Source: Caulobacter vibrioides OR37 (lineage in GTDB: Bacteria > Pseudomonadota > Alphaproteobacteria > Caulobacterales > Caulobacteraceae). Taken from it: 64,000 bases of DNA. The number at the start of each line of letters is the position of its first letter. Position 1 is the stretch's first letter. Where the stretch lies: contig NZ_APMP01000007.1 in assembly GCF_000372645.1 (NCBI RefSeq), positions 100,033 to 164,032 on the forward strand, in the 5' to 3' direction. The notes below the pieces were generated by a model. That model had not been told where the DNA came from and did not search any database. It saw nothing but the letters and a program-made list of their open reading frames with translations. Positions 37,393 to 46,453 of this stretch are shown here, in pieces. A program made the position numbers and the translations under genes.

Positions 37393-38358
37393 CTACGGGA
37401 CCAGCAAGGTCGCGCCCGTGGTCTTTCGGCCTTCCAGGGCCTCGTGCGCGGCGCGGGCCTGGGCCAAGGGGAAGGTCTGGCCGATGTCGATTTTCACCGC
37501 GCCGGAGGCGAGGAGGGCGAACAGCGCCGCGGCGCTTTCATCCAACTCCTCGGTCGTGGCGATATAGTCGAACAGGCGAGGGCGGGTCACGAACAGCGAC
37601 TTGGCCCCTAGGTCCAGCGGCGCGAAGGGCGGGACTGGACCCGAGGCGTTGCCGAAGGTCACGAGCGTCCCTCGACGGGACAGACTTTTCAGGCTGGCGT
37701 CCCAGGTGTCTTTCCCCACGCCGTCATAAACGACCGCGACGCCTTGGCCGCTAGTAATCTCGGCGACCCGGGCCGCGATGTCTTCGTCGCTGTAGTCGAT
37801 TAGGTGATCGGCGCCCAGGTCCCTGGCCACGGCCAGTTTGGCCTTCGAGCCGGCGGTGGCGATCACCGTCGCGCCCAAGGCCTTGCACCATTGCACCAGG
37901 ATCTGGCCGACGCCGCCGGCGGCCGCGTGGATCAGCACGTGATCACCGGGTTTCACGTGGAAACATCGGCGGACCAGAAACTCCGCGGTCATGCCCTTGA
38001 GCATCGCCGCCGCCGCCGTCTCCAGGCTTACGCCATCCGGAACCTTCACGGCTCGGTCGGCCGGGACCACGGCCGCCTGGGCATAGGCTCCGAGCGTTCC
38101 ATTGTACGCCACGCGGTCGCCCGGCCTGAACCGCGTGACAGTCTCGCCGATCGCCTCGACGACGCCCGCCGCCTCCAGTCCGATCACGGCCGGCAGCTTC
38201 ACCGGATAGAGCCCGGAGCGATGATAGGTGTCGATATAGTTCAGACCGATGGCGTGGTGCTTGATCAGAATCTGCCCGGCCGCCGGCGAGGGAACCTCGA
38301 CCTCGACGGCCTTCAGCACTTCGGGTCCGCCTGTGTGAACCGCCTGGACGGCCAGCAT
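37393..38358 (-). CDS. qor: quinone oxidoreductase (zeta-crystallin type)
   Basis: NADPH:quinone reductase of the zinc-lacking MDR family. 321 residues. Domain start with GLNYIDTYHRSGLYP (38-52), NADP-binding loop HAAAGGVGQILVQW (about 144-157). The sequence FHVKPGDH (about 133-140), coded on the minus strand, contains a CACGTG core that is a candidate parS (37949-37964). It overlaps the upstream hydrolase stop by one base. Confidence 0.9.
   Translation of the reverse strand: MLAVQAVHTGGPEVLKAVEVEVPSPAAGQILIKHHAIGLNYIDTYHRSGLYPVKLPAVIGLEAAGVVEAIGETVTRFRPGDRVAYNGTLGAYAQAAVVPADRAVKVPDGVSLETAAAAMLKGMTAEFLVRRCFHVKPGDHVLIHAAAGGVGQILVQWCKALGATVIATAGSKAKLAVARDLGADHLIDYSDEDIAARVAEITSGQGVAVVYDGVGKDTWDASLKSLSRRGTLVTFGNASGPVPPFAPLDLGAKSLFVTRPRLFDYIATTEELDESAAALFALLASGAVKIDIGQTFPLAQARAAHEALEGRKTTGATLLVP
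37949..37964. other. candidate parS site 1 (inside qor)
   Basis: GGTTTCACGTGGAAAC keeps the CACGTG core and a TTT/AAA pair but matches TGTTTCACGTGAAACA at only 12 of 16. On the minus strand it reads GTTTCCACGTGAAACC, close to the TGTTCCACGTGAAACA form. Confidence 0.55.
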
Positions 38359-39053
38359 CAGCCCAGCGCCTTCTTGAAGAAAGCCAGGCTCAGGGCGTTG
38401 GCCTTGGCCGCGTCACCGGTGTCGTAGTGCGCGCCGCCCTCGCGGGCGAACGCGTGGTCTCGGCCAGGATAGGTGTGGATTTCGATCTGGGGATGGTCCT
38501 TCAGCGCCTGCAGGATCACCTGCTGGGCTTCCGGCGGCACGAACTGATCCTTCTCCGCGATATGCATCAGCAGCGGATGGTTGAGCTTCTCGGCTTCGCC
38601 AACGTGCTTTTCGATACCCACGCCATAGTACGAGACCGCGGCGTCGGCGTCCGTGCGCGTCGCGGTCAGGAAGGCGAGCAGGCCGCCGAGGCAATAGCCG
38701 ACAGCGCCGACCTTGCCCTCGACGCCGGGCATCGCGCGGATCGCGGCGATGGTGGCGGCGATGTCGTTGACACCCGTGTCCACATCGAAGGCATTGAACA
38801 GCTCGAAGGCGCGCTTCCATTCGGCTTCGGACTGGTCGGTGATGTCGATGCCGGGCTCGATCCGCCAGAACAGATCGGGGCACACGGCGACATAGCCTTG
38901 CGCGGCCAGGCCGTCACAGATGTCGCGCATCACCTTATTGACGCCGAAGATCTCCTGGATCACGAGGATGGCGGGAGCCTTGTCCGCCTCCGGGCGCGCC
39001 ACATAGGCCGAGAAATCGCCGTCCGGCGTGGTGATCGTGAGGGTCTCGCTCAT
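38358..39053 (-). CDS. dienelactone hydrolase family protein
   Basis: Alpha/beta hydrolase, 231 residues from ATG 39053 with a GGAGAG site. The Glu is in VIQEIFGV (about 32-39), the Cys nucleophile in VGYCLGG (about 118-124), and the His in GRDHAFAR (about 199-206), all as in carboxymethylenebutenolidase. Physiological substrate unknown. It forms a two-gene operon with qor (TGATG overlap), so both may handle electrophilic or quinone-like compounds, which is inference. Confidence 0.9.
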   Translation of the reverse strand: MSETLTITTPDGDFSAYVARPEADKAPAILVIQEIFGVNKVMRDICDGLAAQGYVAVCPDLFWRIEPGIDITDQSEAEWKRAFELFNAFDVDTGVNDIAATIAAIRAMPGVEGKVGAVGYCLGGLLAFLTATRTDADAAVSYYGVGIEKHVGEAEKLNHPLLMHIAEKDQFVPPEAQQVILQALKDHPQIEIHTYPGRDHAFAREGGAHYDTGDAAKANALSLAFFKKALG

Positions 39054-39164
39054 CGCAGCTCTCCGTCCATACTGGTCGATGTGACTTTCGACCAAAGCGC
39101 TCTAACCTGCGCCGACGGGCTTGCCCCATAACAATATCGTGCCCTGACTGAAGGGAACCACCCG

Positions 39165-39410
39165 ATGAAGATGACCATCGAGATCGATTGCACGCCCGTC
39201 GAGGCGCGAGCCTTTTTAGGGCTTCCGGATGTCAGCGGTTTGAACGAGCACCTCGTCAAGGAGATGCAGAACCGGATGGACGCCAATATGGCGATGCTGG
39301 CGCCGGACGAACTGTTGAAGAACTGGATGGCGTTCGGCGCCGGGGCGCAGGAACAGTTCCGGAAGTTGATGACGGCCGCCGCCGGCGCGGCCGCCGGCAA
39401 ACGCGACTGA
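39165..39410 (+). CDS. DUF6489 family small protein
   Basis: 81 residues after an AAGGGA site, four bases before mnmE. The start [23 protein letters not shown] is typical of the small alphaproteobacterial DUF6489 family; the rest is helical ([17 protein letters not shown]) with an Ala/Gly tail. No function is known. The tight spacing to mnmE suggests one transcript, and the gene lies in the centromere region. Confidence 0.8.
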   Translation: MKMTIEIDCTPVEARAFLGLPDVSGLNEHLVKEMQNRMDANMAMLAPDELLKNWMAFGAGAQEQFRKLMTAAAGAAAGKRD

Positions 39411-39414
39411 GACC

Positions 39415-40755
39415 ATGACCGATACGATCTTCGCCCTGGCCACCGCGCCGGGACGATCGGCCGTGGCCGTGGTGCGGGTCTCGGGTCCGGCGACGCTGTC
39501 TACTGTCAAAGCGCTGTGCGGGTCCGCGCCGAGCCCACGCTTGGCGGCGCTCAGGACCTTGCGCCACGAGGGCGTGGCGCTGGATGAGGCGCTGGTTTTG
39601 AGGTTCGAAGGTCCGGCCAGCTATACCGGAGAGGACAGCGCGGAGTTTCACGTGCACGGCGGTCGAGCCGTCGTGGAGTCTCTGCTGTCGGCCCTGAGCG
39701 ATCTTGGCCTACGCCTGGCCGAACCCGGGGAGTTCACTCGTCGCGCGTTTGAAAACGGCAAGCTGGACCTGGCCCAGGCCGAGGGCGTGGCCGACCTCAT
39801 CGACGCTGAGACCGAGGCGCAGCGACGACAGGCCCTGGGTCAATTGGGCGGCGCCTTGAGCCAGCGCTACGATCGCTGGCGCGACCTGCTGGTTCAGTCC
39901 CAGGCGATGCTCGAAGCGGCGGTCGACTTCCCCGATGAGGACCTTCCCGAGGCCGTCGCGGAGCGCGCTCGGCCGGCCTTGAGAACCTTGAAAGCCGAAC
40001 TCGATCTGGCGCTCGCCGACGTCGCCCGTGGCCGCCGGGTTCGGGATGGCTTCCGGATCGCCTTGATCGGGGCGCCGAACGCCGGGAAGAGCACGCTGCT
40101 CAACGGTCTTACCGAGCGGGAGGCGGCGATCGTTACGGACACACCCGGTACGACTCGGGATGTCATTGAAGTTCCGTTGGTGCTCGGAGGCTATAAGGTT
40201 CTTCTCGCCGATACGGCGGGGATTCGGGATACGTCGGACGCCATCGAGGCCGAGGGCGTGCGACGGGCGCGGGCCTGGGCCGAGGATGCTGACCTAAGGC
40301 TTTGGGTCGTCGACGGGTTTCACGTGAAACATCGCGTGGAGCTTGAGGACGCCGTTCGGCCCGGCGACTGGCTGGTGCTGAACAAGGTGGATATCGCCCA
40401 AACCCTGACGCTCGACGAAGCGGAGCGCTGGGCTCGAGGGGAGGGGCTTGAGGTTGTTCGTCTGTCCGCGCGATCGGCTTCGGCGCTGGATGATCTTCGA
40501 AGCAGGCTTGCGGCTGCCGTGGCCGACGCGTTGTCCGGCGCCGACTTTCCCGCCGCGACGTGTTTGCGTCATGCCGAAAGGCTTCGGGAAGCCCAGAGCT
40601 ATCTGGCCCGCGCGCTATCCGACGCCGGCCTGGAAGTCGAGCTGGCGGCCGAGGACGTTCGCTTGGCGGCTCGGGCCCTGGAAAAGATCACGGGCCGGGT
40701 CGACCCCGAGGATGTTCTGGGTCGTGTCTTCTCGACCTTTTGCATCGGCAAGTGA
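39415..40755 (+). CDS. mnmE: tRNA uridine-5-carboxymethylaminomethyl synthesis GTPase MnmE
   Basis: With MnmG modifies U34 of certain tRNAs. 446 residues. An N-terminal folate-binding domain ([23 protein letters not shown] at 108-130); an inserted G domain with GAPNAGKS (219-226), DTAG (266-269) and NKVD; and the C-terminal CIGK whose Cys is conserved. A parS site at 40316-40331 codes for GFHVKH (301-306) inside the G domain. Confidence 0.96.
   Translation: MTDTIFALATAPGRSAVAVVRVSGPATLSTVKALCGSAPSPRLAALRTLRHEGVALDEALVLRFEGPASYTGEDSAEFHVHGGRAVVESLLSALSDLGLRLAEPGEFTRRAFENGKLDLAQAEGVADLIDAETEAQRRQALGQLGGALSQRYDRWRDLLVQSQAMLEAAVDFPDEDLPEAVAERARPALRTLKAELDLALADVARGRRVRDGFRIALIGAPNAGKSTLLNGLTEREAAIVTDTPGTTRDVIEVPLVLGGYKVLLADTAGIRDTSDAIEAEGVRRARAWAEDADLRLWVVDGFHVKHRVELEDAVRPGDWLVLNKVDIAQTLTLDEAERWARGEGLEVVRLSARSASALDDLRSRLAAAVADALSGADFPAATCLRHAERLREAQSYLARALSDAGLEVELAAEDVRLAARALEKITGRVDPEDVLGRVFSTFCIGK
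40316..40331. other. parS site 2 (inside mnmE)
   Basis: GGTTTCACGTGAAACA, 15 of 16 bases of the TGTTTCACGTGAAACA consensus; the ParB-binding centromere element lies within the coding region of mnmE. Confidence 0.88.
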
Positions 40756-40771
40756 TGTTCCACGTGAAACA
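40756..40771. other. parS site 3 (mnmE-mnmG gap)
   Basis: TGTTCCACGTGAAACA starts one base after the mnmE stop codon. It equals the classical Bacillus-type parS sequence and differs by one base from the perfectly symmetric form. Confidence 0.9.
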
Positions 40772-40812
40772 CGCGCCGACTATCCACAGGCTGCTCACAG
40801 CTGCGGTTAGAG

Positions 40813-40828
40813 CGTTTCACGTGGAACG
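40813..40828. other. parS site 4 (mnmE-mnmG gap)
   Basis: CGTTTCACGTGGAACG, 13 of 16 matches, 57 bases from site 3 (start to start). The surrounding sequence CTATCCACAGG (40781-40791) also contains a DnaA-like word. Confidence 0.8.
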
Positions 40829-40878
40829 CCGACGAGTCACATCGACCTGATCGCCTGATTGGCGTATATGTCGAGTCC

Positions 40879-40903
40879 AACGCCCCCGCCCGTCGGGGGC
40901 GTT
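40879..40903 (+). terminator. hairpin between mnmE and mnmG
   Basis: AACGCCCCCG (40879-40888) with CGGGGGCGTT (40894-40903) around a 5-base loop, a perfect 10-bp stem. The T-tract is short, so termination may be partial. It lies 20 bases before the mnmG start. Confidence 0.65.
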
Positions 40904-40922
40904 CGCATTGAGGCCGAGTCTC

Positions 40923-42779
40923 TTGTCCAACTCCTGGGATGTCATTGTCATTGGCGGCGGCCACGCCGGCTGCGAAGCGGCGACCGCGTCCGCGCGTGCG
41001 GGCGCGCGCACCTTGTTACTGACGCATAAGCTCGAAACCATCGGCGAAATGTCCTGCAATCCGGCCATCGGGGGGCTGGGCAAGGGGCATCTTGTCCGCG
41101 AGATCGACGCCCTGGACGGCGTCATGGGCCGTATTGCCGACAGGTCCGGCATTCAGTTTCGGATGCTGAACCGGTCGAAGGGACCGGCGGTGCGAGGCCC
41201 ACGGTCGCAGATCGATCGCCGTCTCTATCGCGAGGCCATGCAAGCCGAACTGGCGTCGACGCCGAACCTCGACATCATCGCCGCGGCCGCCGAGGACCTG
41301 ATCGTGGAGGCCGGCGCGGTCGCGGGCGTGATCGACGCTGGGGGCCGCGCCTACCGCGCTTCACGTGTAATCCTGACTACCGGCACCTTCTTGAAGGGCG
41401 TGATCCATCGCGGCGAGGATCGCATTCCCGCAGGTCGGGTCGGCGATCAGCCCTCGATCGGTTTGGCCGACCGGCTTTACGCCTTAGACTTCCAGATGGG
41501 CCGGCTGAAGACCGGAACGCCGGCGCGCCTGGATGGCAGGACGATCGCCTGGGACCGGCTGGAGAGCCAAGCCGCTGACGACTCGCCGATCCCATTCTCG
41601 TCCCTGACCGACAAGATTGACGTTCCTCAGATCGCTTGCGGGATCACCTTCACGACCGAGGAAACCCATCGGATCATCGCCGAGCGGATCGGGGAGTCCC
41701 TGGTCTATAGCGGCCGCGCCTCGGGCGTTGGGCCCCGCTATTGTCCCTCGATCGAGGACAAGGTCGTCCGGTTCGCGGACAAGACCAGCCATCAGATTTT
41801 TCTCGAGCCCGAAGGCCTCGACGACAACACCGTTTATCCCAACGGCATTTCCACGTCGGTTTCGGAAGAAACCCAGCTGCTGTTCCTGCGCACGATCCCT
41901 GGCCTGGAGAAGGTCGAGGTGATCCGCTACGGCTATGCGATCGAATACGACTATGTCGACCCGCGCGAGCTGTACGCCACGCTGGAGACCAAGCGTCTGC
42001 CCGGGCTCTATCTGGCGGGCCAGATCAACGGCACCACCGGCTATGAAGAGGCGGGCGCCCAGGGCTTGGTGGCCGGTCTGAACGCGGCCCTGGCCGTGCA
42101 GGGGAGGTCGCCGGCGATCTTCGCTCGGGATGAGGCCTATATCGGGGTGATGATCGACGACCTCGTCACGCGGGGCGTGACCGAGCCCTATAGAATGTTT
42201 ACCAGCCGTGCCGAATTCCGCCTGACCCTTCGCGCCGATAACGCCGACCAGAGGCTGACCGATCGCGGGATCGCCTTGGGTGTCGTCGGCGCGCGGCGGG
42301 CGGCCGCTTGGGCAGACAAGAAAGCCCGTCTGGAAGCGGCGCGCGGTTTTGCGCGTTCGGTCAGCCTGACCCCGAACGAGGCGGTAAAGGCGGGCTTCAA
42401 GGTCAATAGCGACGGCGTGCGACGTGACGTGTTCGCCATGCTGGCCTATCCCGATGTGACCCTCGACGACCTGGGCCGGGTGTGGCCCGAGGTTTTCACG
42501 TGGAACACCGATGTCCGCGAGCAGATCGAGATCGAGGCCGCCTATGCCGGTTATCTGGATCGCCAGCGGGCCGACGCCGAGTCGCTGCGCAAGGACGAGG
42601 ACCTGCGCCTGCCCGCCGATCTCGACTACGGGGAAATTGGCGGCCTGTCGAACGAAGTGCGGGAAAAGCTGGCGCGGGTCCGGCCGCTGACCCTGGGCCA
42701 AGCGGCCCGCATCGAAGGCGTGACCCCTGGGGCGCTGACCGCGTTGCTCGCCTATGTGAGGCGCGGCCGTGCAGCCTGA
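40923..42779 (+). CDS. mnmG: tRNA uridine-5-carboxymethylaminomethyl synthesis enzyme MnmG
   Basis: FAD-dependent partner of MnmE in wobble-uridine modification. I choose TTG 40923 ([19 protein letters not shown], 618 residues), with GAGG nine bases upstream; TTG 40908 is an alternative that would overlap the hairpin's 3' side. FAD-binding [10 protein letters not shown] (about 11-20), the [21 protein letters not shown] signature split over 44-64, and the C-terminal MnmE-binding region. It carries a parS-like site near its 3' end. Confidence 0.95.
   Translation: MSNSWDVIVIGGGHAGCEAATASARAGARTLLLTHKLETIGEMSCNPAIGGLGKGHLVREIDALDGVMGRIADRSGIQFRMLNRSKGPAVRGPRSQIDRRLYREAMQAELASTPNLDIIAAAAEDLIVEAGAVAGVIDAGGRAYRASRVILTTGTFLKGVIHRGEDRIPAGRVGDQPSIGLADRLYALDFQMGRLKTGTPARLDGRTIAWDRLESQAADDSPIPFSSLTDKIDVPQIACGITFTTEETHRIIAERIGESLVYSGRASGVGPRYCPSIEDKVVRFADKTSHQIFLEPEGLDDNTVYPNGISTSVSEETQLLFLRTIPGLEKVEVIRYGYAIEYDYVDPRELYATLETKRLPGLYLAGQINGTTGYEEAGAQGLVAGLNAALAVQGRSPAIFARDEAYIGVMIDDLVTRGVTEPYRMFTSRAEFRLTLRADNADQRLTDRGIALGVVGARRAAAWADKKARLEAARGFARSVSLTPNEAVKAGFKVNSDGVRRDVFAMLAYPDVTLDDLGRVWPEVFTWNTDVREQIEIEAAYAGYLDRQRADAESLRKDEDLRLPADLDYGEIGGLSNEVREKLARVRPLTLGQAARIEGVTPGALTALLAYVRRGRAA
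42492..42507. other. candidate parS site 5 (inside mnmG)
   Basis: GTTTTCACGTGGAACA, 13 of 16 matches to consensus, in the coding region for VFTWNTD of MnmG. A weaker relative, CGCTTCACGTGTAATC (41357-41372), also lies in mnmG. Confidence 0.72.
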
Positions 42780-43419
42780 AGCCGTGCTCGTCGAACCGCC
42801 CGTCCTGGACGCGGCGGGCTATCAAGCCATGACGGGCGCGTCGGACGCCCAGCTCGCCGATCTCGCGCGCTATCAAACGCTGCTGGCCGAGTGGAATGAG
42901 GTGATGAACCTGGTCGGCCCGCTGACCATCGCCACCTACTGGACCCGTCACGCGCTGGACAGCGCCCAGCTTCTGGCCTTCGCGCCGGACGCTCTGACCT
43001 GGGCGGATCTGGGCGCCGGCGCCGGCCTGCCTGGCGTGGTGCTGGCCGTACTCCTGAAGGGTAGGGCCGGGGCGCGGGTGCATCTGGTGGAATCGATGAC
43101 CAAGCGCTGCCGTTTTCTGGAGGTGGTGGCGAAGGATCTCGATCTGCCGGTCCAGATCCACAATGCGCGCGCGGAGGATCTGAGCCTGAAGGTCGACGTC
43201 GTGACGGCCCGGGCCTGCGCGCCGATGACCAAGCTGCTCGGCTTCGCCGAACCCTATCTGCGCAGGGGCGCGACCGGTCTTTTCCTGAAAGGCCAGGACG
43301 TCGCGACCGAGCTCTCGGAGGCCCAGAAGGCCTGGAACTTCGAGAGTGATCTGCATCCCAGTCAAAGCGACCCCCGGGGCCGTATCGTTCAAGTGAAGAG
43401 GTTTTCCCGTGTCCGCTAA
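42769..43419 (+). CDS. rsmG: 16S rRNA (guanine527-N7)-methyltransferase
   Basis: SAM-dependent methylation of G527 in 16S rRNA. 216 residues from GTG 42769, overlapping mnmG by 11 bases. The N-terminal [23 protein letters not shown] (about 45-67) and SAM-binding [14 protein letters not shown] (about 80-93) are characteristic. It also overlaps parA by 11 bases, so mnmG-rsmG-parA-parB appear coupled. Confidence 0.95.
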   Translation: MQPEAVLVEPPVLDAAGYQAMTGASDAQLADLARYQTLLAEWNEVMNLVGPLTIATYWTRHALDSAQLLAFAPDALTWADLGAGAGLPGVVLAVLLKGRAGARVHLVESMTKRCRFLEVVAKDLDLPVQIHNARAEDLSLKVDVVTARACAPMTKLLGFAEPYLRRGATGLFLKGQDVATELSEAQKAWNFESDLHPSQSDPRGRIVQVKRFSRVR

Positions 43420-44212
43420 TCCTCTCCGCGTTTTCGCCATCGCCAACCAGAAGGGCGGGGTGGGCAAGACCACCACCGCCATCAACCTCGGCACCGCCCT
43501 GGCCGCGTGCGGCGAGCGTGTACTGCTGATCGACGCCGACCCCCAAGGCAATTGTTCCACGGGGCTGGGGATCGGCCGCACCGCGCGCCGAACTACCCTC
43601 TATGACGTGTTGATGGGTGAGGCGCCCGTGGTCGACGCGGCCGTGAAGACCGAGCTGCCCGGCCTGGACGTCATACCGGCAGACGCCGATCTCTCGGGCA
43701 TCGAGATCGAGCTGGGTCAGACCGCCCGTCGGTCCTACCGGCTGCGCGACGCCCTGGAGCCGATCCGCGCTAACGGCCCTTACACCTATGTGCTGATCGA
43801 CTGCCCGCCGTCCTTGAACGTGCTGACCGTCAACGCCATGACCGCCGCCGACGCGGTGTTCGTGCCCTTGCAGTGCGAGTTCTTCGCCCTCGAAGGGCTG
43901 ACTCAGCTGATGCGGACCATCGAACGCATTCGCGGCAGCCTCAATCCGCGCCTCGAAATCCAGGGCGTCGTGCTGACCATGTACGACCGGCGCAACAGCC
44001 TGTCCGAGCAGGTCGCCCGGGATGTCCGCGAGTACTTCGGCGACAAGGTCTATGACGCGATCATTCCGCGCAATGTGCGCGTCTCCGAGGCCCCGTCGTT
44101 CGGCAAGCCTGTCCTGCTGTATGATCTCAAATGCGCCGGCAGTCAGGCTTATCTGAAGCTGGCGCGCGAGGTGATCAGCCGCGAGCGCGATCGCCAGGCC
44201 CAGGCGGCCTGA
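43409..44212 (+). CDS. parA: chromosome partitioning ATPase ParA
   Basis: Walker-type ATPase that forms the gradient pulling the ParB-parS complex to the new pole. 267 residues from GTG 43409. Deviant Walker A KGGVGKTTT (15-23), GNCSTGLGIG, Walker B-like YVLIDCPPSL (about 128-137). It overlaps rsmG and is followed by parB after 41 bases; the order is as in C. crescentus, where the pair is essential. Confidence 0.97.
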   Translation: MSANPLRVFAIANQKGGVGKTTTAINLGTALAACGERVLLIDADPQGNCSTGLGIGRTARRTTLYDVLMGEAPVVDAAVKTELPGLDVIPADADLSGIEIELGQTARRSYRLRDALEPIRANGPYTYVLIDCPPSLNVLTVNAMTAADAVFVPLQCEFFALEGLTQLMRTIERIRGSLNPRLEIQGVVLTMYDRRNSLSEQVARDVREYFGDKVYDAIIPRNVRVSEAPSFGKPVLLYDLKCAGSQAYLKLAREVISRERDRQAQAA

Positions 44213-44253
44213 TCCCGAGTTTCCAAGTACCGATACCGAGTTTGACCGAGAAG

Positions 44254-45171
44254 ATGATGGAGTCCGTAGTGGTGGGTGAGCCCGGTAGTTCCGAGGGCCG
44301 GCGTGGTCTGGGTCGTGGTCTGTCCGCTCTGCTGGGCGAGGTCGAGGCGGCGCCGGCCCAAGCGCCGGGGGCCAATACCGGCGGTTCGCGCGAAGCGCCG
44401 ATCGAGATCCTGAAGCGCAACCCGGACCAGCCGCGCCGCACCTTCCGCGAGGAAGATCTGGAGGACCTGTCCAACTCGATCCGCGAGAAGGGCGTCCTGC
44501 AGCCGATCCTGGTCCGTCCCGCGCCGGGCTCGCCCGGAGAATACCAGATCGTCGCCGGTGAACGCCGTTGGCGCGCGGCTCAGCGCGCCGGCCTGCGCAG
44601 CGTGCCGATCATGGTGCGGGAACTGGACGACCTGGCGGTGCTGGAGATCGGCATCATCGAGAACGTCCAGCGCGCCGATCTGAACGTTCTGGAAGAGGCC
44701 CTGTCCTACAAGGTCTTGGTGGAGAAGTTCGATCGCACCCAGGAAGCAATCGCCCAGACCATCGGCAAGAGCCGCAGCCACGTCGCCAACACGATGCGTC
44801 TGCTGGCCCTACCGGACGAAGTGCAGTCCTACCTGGTCAGCGGCGAGCTGTCGGCCGGTCACGCGCGGGCCATCGCCGCTGCGGCCGATCCGGTGGCCCT
44901 GGCCAAGCAAATCATCGAAGGGGGGCTGTCGGTGCGCGAGACCGAGGCCCTGGCCCGCAAGGCCCCGACCGCGACGCCGTCGAAGAACAAGGGCGGTCGC
45001 CCGCCTCGCGTCAAGGATACCGACACCCAGGCGCTGGAAGCCGACTTGTCGTCGGTGCTTGGCCTGGACGTTTCGATCGATCATCGTGGGTCGACCGGAA
45101 CCCTGACCATTAGCTATGCGACGCTCGAGCAGCTGGACGATCTCTGCAATCGTCTGACGCGCGGGGTCTGA
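44254..45171 (+). CDS. parB: chromosome partitioning protein ParB
   Basis: CTP-binding clamp that loads at parS and spreads. 305 residues from ATG 44254; an ATG one codon later is an alternative. N-terminal ParA-stimulating LGRGLSALLG (19-28); CTPase motifs including GERRWRA (102-108) and ENVQR (136-140); HTH for parS (about 162-182, QTIGKSRSHVANTMRLL); C-terminal dimerisation domain (about 265-305). Its cognate sites lie 1.7-6.3 kb upstream. Confidence 0.97.
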   Translation: MMESVVVGEPGSSEGRRGLGRGLSALLGEVEAAPAQAPGANTGGSREAPIEILKRNPDQPRRTFREEDLEDLSNSIREKGVLQPILVRPAPGSPGEYQIVAGERRWRAAQRAGLRSVPIMVRELDDLAVLEIGIIENVQRADLNVLEEALSYKVLVEKFDRTQEAIAQTIGKSRSHVANTMRLLALPDEVQSYLVSGELSAGHARAIAAAADPVALAKQIIEGGLSVRETEALARKAPTATPSKNKGGRPPRVKDTDTQALEADLSSVLGLDVSIDHRGSTGTLTISYATLEQLDDLCNRLTRGV

Positions 45172-45243
45172 CCGCTTGCACATAAAAGCGTGCGTGCGGG
45201 CGCTTTTCGCAGCGTCCGAAAATCGCCTCTGTCGCGCATGGAG

Positions 45244-45277
45244 CGGCGCGTTTCCGTACTAGGGGAGGCGCCGTTTT
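45244..45277 (+). terminator. probable terminator after parAB
   Basis: CGGCGC (45244-45249) with GCGCCG (45268-45273), the stem extended by TCC/GGA inside, followed by TTTTCGT. It lies 72 bases after parB. The rest of the 220-bp gap to holA (convergent) shows nothing clear. Confidence 0.6.
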
Positions 45278-45391
45278 CGTGAGCGGAGGGCGATCCGGGG
45301 TGCTTTTGGCAACAAACCCTTCTGGCGAAAGGATTTCTGGAAAGTCGTCCACAGCCGCGCAAACAATGCTTTTGGGGCGGTTTTCGGAGCT

Positions 45392-46444
45392 CTACAGCCC
45401 CAGACGGCGGGCGCGGCCCGCGATCATCAAAGCCAGACGCTCGGCGATCAGCTGGTCGGGCGAACCGGAGCTCTTGCAGGCCCGATCCGCCGCGAGGACC
45501 TCGCCCTGGATGTCCAGGATCGCTTCCAGGTTCCAAGCGCGCGCCTGGCGCAGGAATTCGCGCTCCTGCTTCCAGAAGATTCCAGCGGCCTTGGCGGCGG
45601 CCTGCAGGTCGACGCCGTTCTTGTGCAGGGTCAACACCCGGCGCAGACGGCCCAGATAGAAGCTGATGGCCCGGACGGCGGCGGGGCCGCCTTCGCCTTC
45701 GGCGGCGGCGCGGCGCAGGGCGGTCTGGGCCGCGCCGGCCCGGCCGCCGAACGCATCGGCGGCGGCGTCGCTCAGCGAGGCTTCGGGCTCGACGCCCAGA
45801 AAGTCCGTCAGGTCAGCGGCCGTCGCGTTGATGCCGCTGCCTGGGCCAAGATACAGCGCCAGACGTTCGATCTCCGCCCGGGCGACGCCGCGTTCCTTGG
45901 GCAGCCGCGAGACGAAGAGCTCCAGCGCCTCGCTGTTCAGGCCGACCCGGTCATTGGCCAGGGTGTCGCGGGTCAGGCGGGCCAGGTCGCCGGCCTCGTC
46001 CTCGTAGCAGGGGATGACGGCGCAGCCATTGGCCTTCTCGCCAATCTTGCGCAGCTGGGAGTCGCGACCCAGCGCCCCAGCCTCGATCAGGAAGAAGGCG
46101 TCGGGATTGAGCAGGCCCTCGACGTGGCGGGTGACGGCCTCGGCGGCGGCCTTGTCCGGACCGGCCTTTTCGCCGGTCAGGCGCAGGCGCACCAGGCGGC
46201 GGCCGCCCATCAGCGAGAGGGCCGACAGCTCGTCCTCCAGCTTGGCCGGATCGCTGTCCAGATCGCCTTCGGTGAGCTGGGCGGTGTCGAAGGGGTCGTC
46301 GGGGCGCGCGACGACGCGTTTGGCCAGGGCGTTGGCGCGATCGCGCACCACGCCTCGGTCCTTGCCGTAGATGATCACGGCCCGAATGTCCGGGGTCGGC
46401 TCTTTCAGGAAGCGCTCGACGTCCGGACGCTTGGAGAGGATCAT
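45392..46444 (-). CDS. holA: DNA polymerase III delta subunit
   Basis: Clamp-loader subunit opening the beta clamp. 350 residues. Family features: VIIYGKDRGVVRDRANALAK (about 23-42), the DFLG region near 215, and the C-terminal clamp-loader collar helices (YLGRLRRVLTLHKNGVD). Third gene of leuS-lptE-holA, a very common order. Confidence 0.93.
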   Translation of the reverse strand: MILSKRPDVERFLKEPTPDIRAVIIYGKDRGVVRDRANALAKRVVARPDDPFDTAQLTEGDLDSDPAKLEDELSALSLMGGRRLVRLRLTGEKAGPDKAAAEAVTRHVEGLLNPDAFFLIEAGALGRDSQLRKIGEKANGCAVIPCYEDEAGDLARLTRDTLANDRVGLNSEALELFVSRLPKERGVARAEIERLALYLGPGSGINATAADLTDFLGVEPEASLSDAAADAFGGRAGAAQTALRRAAAEGEGGPAAVRAISFYLGRLRRVLTLHKNGVDLQAAAKAAGIFWKQEREFLRQARAWNLEAILDIQGEVLAADRACKSSGSPDQLIAERLALMIAGRARRLGL

Positions 46445-46453
46445 CCCGAGGCC

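Noticed and set aside
37935..37945. CACGTGATCAC in qor
   Set aside because: Contains CACGTG but none of the flanking TTT/AAA bases of parS.
39644..39659. AGTTTCACGTGCACGG in mnmE as a parS site
   Set aside because: Left half fits but the right half does not (11 of 16), so it was not listed as a feature; ParB data could still rescue it.
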